Shown one piece after another: positions 61,069 through 64,000 of a stretch of DNA of 64,000 nucleotides. Both the position numbers and the translations under genes were made by a program. Position 1 is the stretch's first letter. Each line of letters opens with the position of its first letter. The notes below the pieces were generated by a model. It ran no database searches, was not told where the DNA came from, and worked only from the letters and a program-made list of their open reading frames with translations. This stretch comes from Sphingomonas sp. Leaf407. Lineage in GTDB: Bacteria; Pseudomonadota; Alphaproteobacteria; Sphingomonadales; Sphingomonadaceae. The stretch is from positions 434,001 through 498,000 of the forward strand of contig NZ_LMQO01000001.1 in assembly GCF_001425385.1 (NCBI RefSeq), read 5' to 3'.

Positions 61069-63357
61069 ATGGAAGACATCCGCATTTCGCGGCGCGCACT
61101 GATGATGGGCGCAGGCGCCGTCGCCGCATGGCAGGCATCGCCCGCGCGCGCGCTGCTGGCGCAAGGGGCCACCACCGCGCTGCCGGCGTCGGTCGAGGCG
61201 CTGATCGGCCAGATGACGGTCGAGGAAAAGGCCGGGCAGTTGACGCTGATGGCTGCCGCATGGGCCGGGGGGGCGGCCAATGCGCTGAACCCGATCGGCG
61301 CGACCGCGACGTTCGACGAACAACTGGCGCAGGTGCGTGGCGGAAAGCTGACCGGCGTGTTCAACGGCAATGGCGCGGAAATGGCGCGGCGGATGCAGAC
61401 GGTGGCGATGCGCGAGGCGCGCCTCAAGGTGCCGTTGCTGTTCGCCGCCGACATCATCCACGGTTTCCGCACCGTGTTCCCGATGCCGCTGGCCGAAGCG
61501 GGCAGTTTCGACCCCGACCTTGCCGAGCGCACCGCGCGCGCCGCCGCCGTCGAGGCATCCGCCGCCGGCATCGACTGGACCTTCGCGCCGATGGTCGACA
61601 TCGCCCGCGACGCGCGCTGGGGTCGCGGGATCGAGGGGGCGGGCGAGGACATCTTGCTTGGCAAGGTCATGGCCGAGGCGCGGGTGCGTGGGTTTCAGGG
61701 CCGGCGCGGGCTGATGGCCGACGATGCGGTCGCCGCCTGCGCCAAGCATTTCGCCGCCTATGGCGCGGGCGAGGGCGGGCTCGACTATAATACCGTCGAC
61801 GTGTCCGAACGGACTTTGCGCGAAACCTATTTCCCGCCGTTCCAGACCGCGTTCGCCGCCGGCGCGCCGACGACGATGGCGTCGTTCAACGAACTGTCGG
61901 GCGTGCCCGCCACCGCCAATCCGTGGCTGCTCGACACCGTGCTGCGCAAGGAATGGGGGTTCAGCGGCCTCGTCGTCTCCGATTATACCGGCGATGAGGA
62001 ACTGATCGCCCACGGCTTCGCGGCGGACGCACGCGAGGCGACGAAACTGGCGTTCATGGCCGGCGTCGACATGTCGATGCAGTCGGGCTTCTACCTTACG
62101 CATCTCCCCGATCTGGTCGCGAAGGGCGAGGTGCCGATGGCACGGCTCGACCAGGCGGTGCGGCGCGTGCTGGCGATGAAGGTGCAACTGGGGCTGTTCG
62201 ACAACCCGTTCCGCCGCATCGATCCGCGCCGCGAAAAGACGCGGGTGCGCACCCCCGAACACCTCAAGCTGTCGCGCGAGGCGGGGGCGAAGTCGATCGT
62301 GATGCTCAAGAACGACGGCGATCTGTTGCCGCTGCCAAAAACGGGCAAGCGCATCGCGCTGATCGGCCCGTTCGTGCAGGGCCAGCGCGAGCTGATCGGG
62401 ACGTGGAACGTCTATGGATCGGACGCCGAGGCGGTCGACTTGCTGACCGGGGTGCGCGCGGCCGTCGCCGATCCGGCGCTGGTCAGCGCGGTCGATGGAT
62501 CGGGCATCACCGATCCGATTCCCGGCGGCATCGACGCGGCGGTCCGCGCCGCCGCCGTTGCCGACATCGTCGTGCTGGCGATCGGCGAATCGCAACGCAT
62601 GTCGGGCGAGGCGCAGTCGCGCACCGACATTGGCGTGCCCCAGGCGCAGCTCGATCTGGCGCAGGCAGTGCTTGCCACCGGCAAGCCGACCGTCGTGCTG
62701 CTGCGCAACGGCCGGGCTATGGTGCTGGAAAAGCCGGTGCTGGACGCGCGGGCGATCCTCGTCACCTGGTTCCTCGGCTCGCAGAGCGGCCCGGCGACCG
62801 CCGACATCCTGTTCGGCGACATGTCACCCTCGGCGCGCCTGCCGGTCAGCTTCCCCTATGCGACCGGGCAGTCGCCCTATTATTATGCGCACAAGACCAC
62901 CGGCCGGCCCAATCCGCCGGGGCCGCTTGCCGAATACAAGGCACGGTATCGAGAAGGGCCGAACGCCGCGCTGTTCGCGTTCGGCCATGGCCTGACCTAT
63001 GGCCGGATCGCGTACAGCGACCTCGATCTCGGCGGCGGGCGGATGGCGCTCGACGGCACGCTGAGCGTGCGCGCCCGCGTCACCAACAGTGGCACCCGCG
63101 CCGCGACCGAAGTGGTGCAGCTCTACATCCACGACGTCGCCGCCAGCATCACCCGCCCGGTGCGCGAGCTGAAAGCCTATCAGCGCGTCACGCTGGCGCC
63201 CGGTGAATCGAAGCTGGTGACGTTCACGCTGAAACCCGCCGACCTCGCCTTCATCGGCACCGCCAACCGGCCGGTGACGGAGCCGGGCAGCTTCCGCCTG
63301 TGGATCGCGCCGTCTGCCGAAGCCGAGGGGGTGAACGGCAGCTTCACCGTCGCCTGA
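61069..63357 (+). CDS. bglX: GH3 family beta-glucosidase, exported
   Basis: A 762-residue beta-glucosidase of family GH3. The N-terminus has a twin-arginine-like signal (SRRALMMGAGAVAAWQASPARA). The catalytic nucleophile is D305 in GLVVSDYTGDEEL; other blocks are LLFAADIIHGFRTVFP, CAKHFAAYGAGEGG and MVDIARDARWGRGIEGAGEDILL. A C-terminal fibronectin III-like domain (RVTNSGTRAATEVVQLYIHDV) ends the protein. It diverges from lacI-tonB receptor-GH144 and shares the operator. The symbol is by similarity of layout to BglX. Confidence 0.94.
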   Translation: MEDIRISRRALMMGAGAVAAWQASPARALLAQGATTALPASVEALIGQMTVEEKAGQLTLMAAAWAGGAANALNPIGATATFDEQLAQVRGGKLTGVFNGNGAEMARRMQTVAMREARLKVPLLFAADIIHGFRTVFPMPLAEAGSFDPDLAERTARAAAVEASAAGIDWTFAPMVDIARDARWGRGIEGAGEDILLGKVMAEARVRGFQGRRGLMADDAVAACAKHFAAYGAGEGGLDYNTVDVSERTLRETYFPPFQTAFAAGAPTTMASFNELSGVPATANPWLLDTVLRKEWGFSGLVVSDYTGDEELIAHGFAADAREATKLAFMAGVDMSMQSGFYLTHLPDLVAKGEVPMARLDQAVRRVLAMKVQLGLFDNPFRRIDPRREKTRVRTPEHLKLSREAGAKSIVMLKNDGDLLPLPKTGKRIALIGPFVQGQRELIGTWNVYGSDAEAVDLLTGVRAAVADPALVSAVDGSGITDPIPGGIDAAVRAAAVADIVVLAIGESQRMSGEAQSRTDIGVPQAQLDLAQAVLATGKPTVVLLRNGRAMVLEKPVLDARAILVTWFLGSQSGPATADILFGDMSPSARLPVSFPYATGQSPYYYAHKTTGRPNPPGPLAEYKARYREGPNAALFAFGHGLTYGRIAYSDLDLGGGRMALDGTLSVRARVTNSGTRAATEVVQLYIHDVAASITRPVRELKAYQRVTLAPGESKLVTFTLKPADLAFIGTANRPVTEPGSFRLWIAPSAEAEGVNGSFTVA

Positions 63358-63360
63358 AGC

Positions 63361-63424
63361 ATCGGGCATCCTTCGCGTCTGCCCGCGCGTTAGAGCGGTA
63401 ACCAGACACGAAGGATGCCCCGAT
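63361..63424 (+). promoter_or_regulatory. Long hairpin covering the ribosome binding site of the next gene
   Basis: The left arm 63361-63381 pairs with the right arm 63403-63424 over 20 base pairs, with one bulge (C63418) and one mismatch (C76/A08 positions, 63376 and 63408); the loop is 21 bases. The right arm contains the ribosome binding site AAGGA (63411-63415) and the first two bases of the start codon ATG 63423. It could also serve as the bglX terminator, although no T-run follows. Confidence 0.75.
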
Positions 63425-63641
63425 GACCGACAAGCAACCCAATCAGGCGATGCCCGGCGAAAAGGGCGCGGCGAAGCCCGACGGCGTCAATTCGACCCCC
63501 TCGGGCGGTCAGTCGAACGGCGAGGCCTATCCCAACCCGCAGACGGGCAAGGAGGGTGGCCGGTTCGATGGCGGTCAGACGTTGAAGGATTATCACGGCG
63601 GCCCCGGCGGGGCCGACAATCAGGCCGCCGGGACCGACTGA
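63423..63641 (+). CDS. Small hydrophilic protein, function unknown
   Basis: A 72-residue protein rich in Gly, Gln, Asn, Asp and Pro (starts MTDKQPNQAMPGEKG, ends GGADNQAAGTD), with no hydrophobic segment or cysteine. It is probably disordered. I do not recognise a family; small proteins of this kind are often stress-induced in sphingomonads, which is only a general impression. The AAGGA ribosome binding site lies in a strong hairpin. Its last 22 bases overlap the 3' end of the convergent IclR gene. Confidence 0.65.
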   Translation: MTDKQPNQAMPGEKGAAKPDGVNSTPSGGQSNGEAYPNPQTGKEGGRFDGGQTLKDYHGGPGGADNQAAGTD

Positions 63642-64000
63642 CCGGCGTCGTCATAGCCGAGGTCGCGGCTGATCGCCTGCGCGGTCGCCGCGACCTGCGG
63701 GCCGATCGCCGTGACCTTGTCCTGCGTCAGATATTGCGCGGCGGTGGCGATGCCGATCGCGGCGACGATCCCGCCGGTCACGTCGCGGATCGGTGCGGCG
63801 ACCGAACGGATGCCGTCGTTGCCGATACTGTCGTGGATCACGTGCCCCCGCCGCGCATTGGTGCGCATGTCGGCGACCCATGCCTCGACCGCCGCATCCT
63901 CCGTACCGGGGCGGACGGCGTGATACAGCCGCGCCAGCCCGGCGGCGTCCTCGTCGAACAGCAGCGCCTTGCCGATCCCGGTCTGCGCCACCGGCCGCCG
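63620..64000 (-). CDS. IclR family transcriptional regulator, 5' end outside the window
   Basis: The visible 126 residues are the C-terminal half of an IclR effector-binding domain: ARLYHAVRPGTEDAAVEAW, RRGHVIHDSIGNDGIRSVAAPIRDVTGGIVAAIGIAT and a final helix KVTAIGPQVAATAQAISRDLGY. The helix-turn-helix N-terminus is beyond base 64000, so its DNA target cannot be judged. IclR regulators bind small aromatic or acid metabolites; the ligand here is unknown. Confidence 0.9.
   Translation of the reverse strand, partial: RRPVAQTGIGKALLFDEDAAGLARLYHAVRPGTEDAAVEAWVADMRTNARRGHVIHDSIGNDGIRSVAAPIRDVTGGIVAAIGIATAAQYLTQDKVTAIGPQVAATAQAISRDLGYDDAGQSVPAA

Overview
The window is a G+C-rich chromosomal segment from an alphaproteobacterium, most likely Sphingomonas or a close sphingomonad. 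The evidence is an NDUFA12-type complex I accessory subunit beside a DUF2155 gene, an alphaproteobacterial-type GshA, a short-form PutA controlled by a divergent Lrp-type gene, a TonB-dependent receptor locus for glycans, and several families of inverted-arm intergenic repeats. Almost all genes are housekeeping or catabolic. Two stretches are clearly A+T-rich and foreign in composition: 17008-17748 and about 40740-42560.

Layout. 1-10300: ispG (cut by the window edge), small transporters, ppa, an M61 peptidase, an ICMT-like membrane protein, gshA, rsmE and an SMR pump. 10400-16970: a GH84 glycosidase, then ubiA-pmbA-cysQ-like-SUKH, then a TonB protein. 17008-17748: an A+T-rich lone gene with a HEPN-type RNxxxH motif. 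17750-27700: XpaC/TelA pair, GH27 alpha-galactosidase, typA, a TlpA-like thioredoxin, polA. 27900-38450: DUF305 lipoprotein, a flippase, a DUF4019 regulator, the alr-dadA operon with a divergent Lrp gene, and putA with its own divergent Lrp gene. 38600-44310: the conserved block tRNA-Trp / yqaA / secE / nusG / rplK / rplA on the minus strand, split between nusG and rplK by an A+T-rich reverse transcriptase with a structured leader and by a G+C-rich gene of unknown function. 44400-49610: a fatty acyl-AMP ligase, recX, a double cold-shock protein, DUF192, NDUFA12, DUF2155, aat. 49730-55250: a caa3-type oxidase operon with a fused subunit I-III. 55415-63360: a glycan locus (LacI, TonB receptor, GH144-type hydrolase, divergent GH3 beta-glucosidase) whose likely substrate is beta-1,2-glucan. 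The window ends inside an IclR regulator.

The main candidates for something new are: (1) the reverse transcriptase plus its hairpin-rich leader inserted between nusG and rplK, which looks like an antiphage RT of the UG/Abi/DRT class; (2) a conserved element, CCGGCCGGC - covarying hairpin - GACCGACG, found three times between the stop codon and the terminator of translation-related genes (typA, rplA, nusG); (3) a 64-bp perfect three-way-junction element inserted into an arm of another repeat at 12424-12487; (4) the isolated HEPN-like gene; and (5) a 20-bp hairpin that hides the ribosome binding site of a 72-residue protein at 63423. All product names come from reading the sequences; no database search was run.
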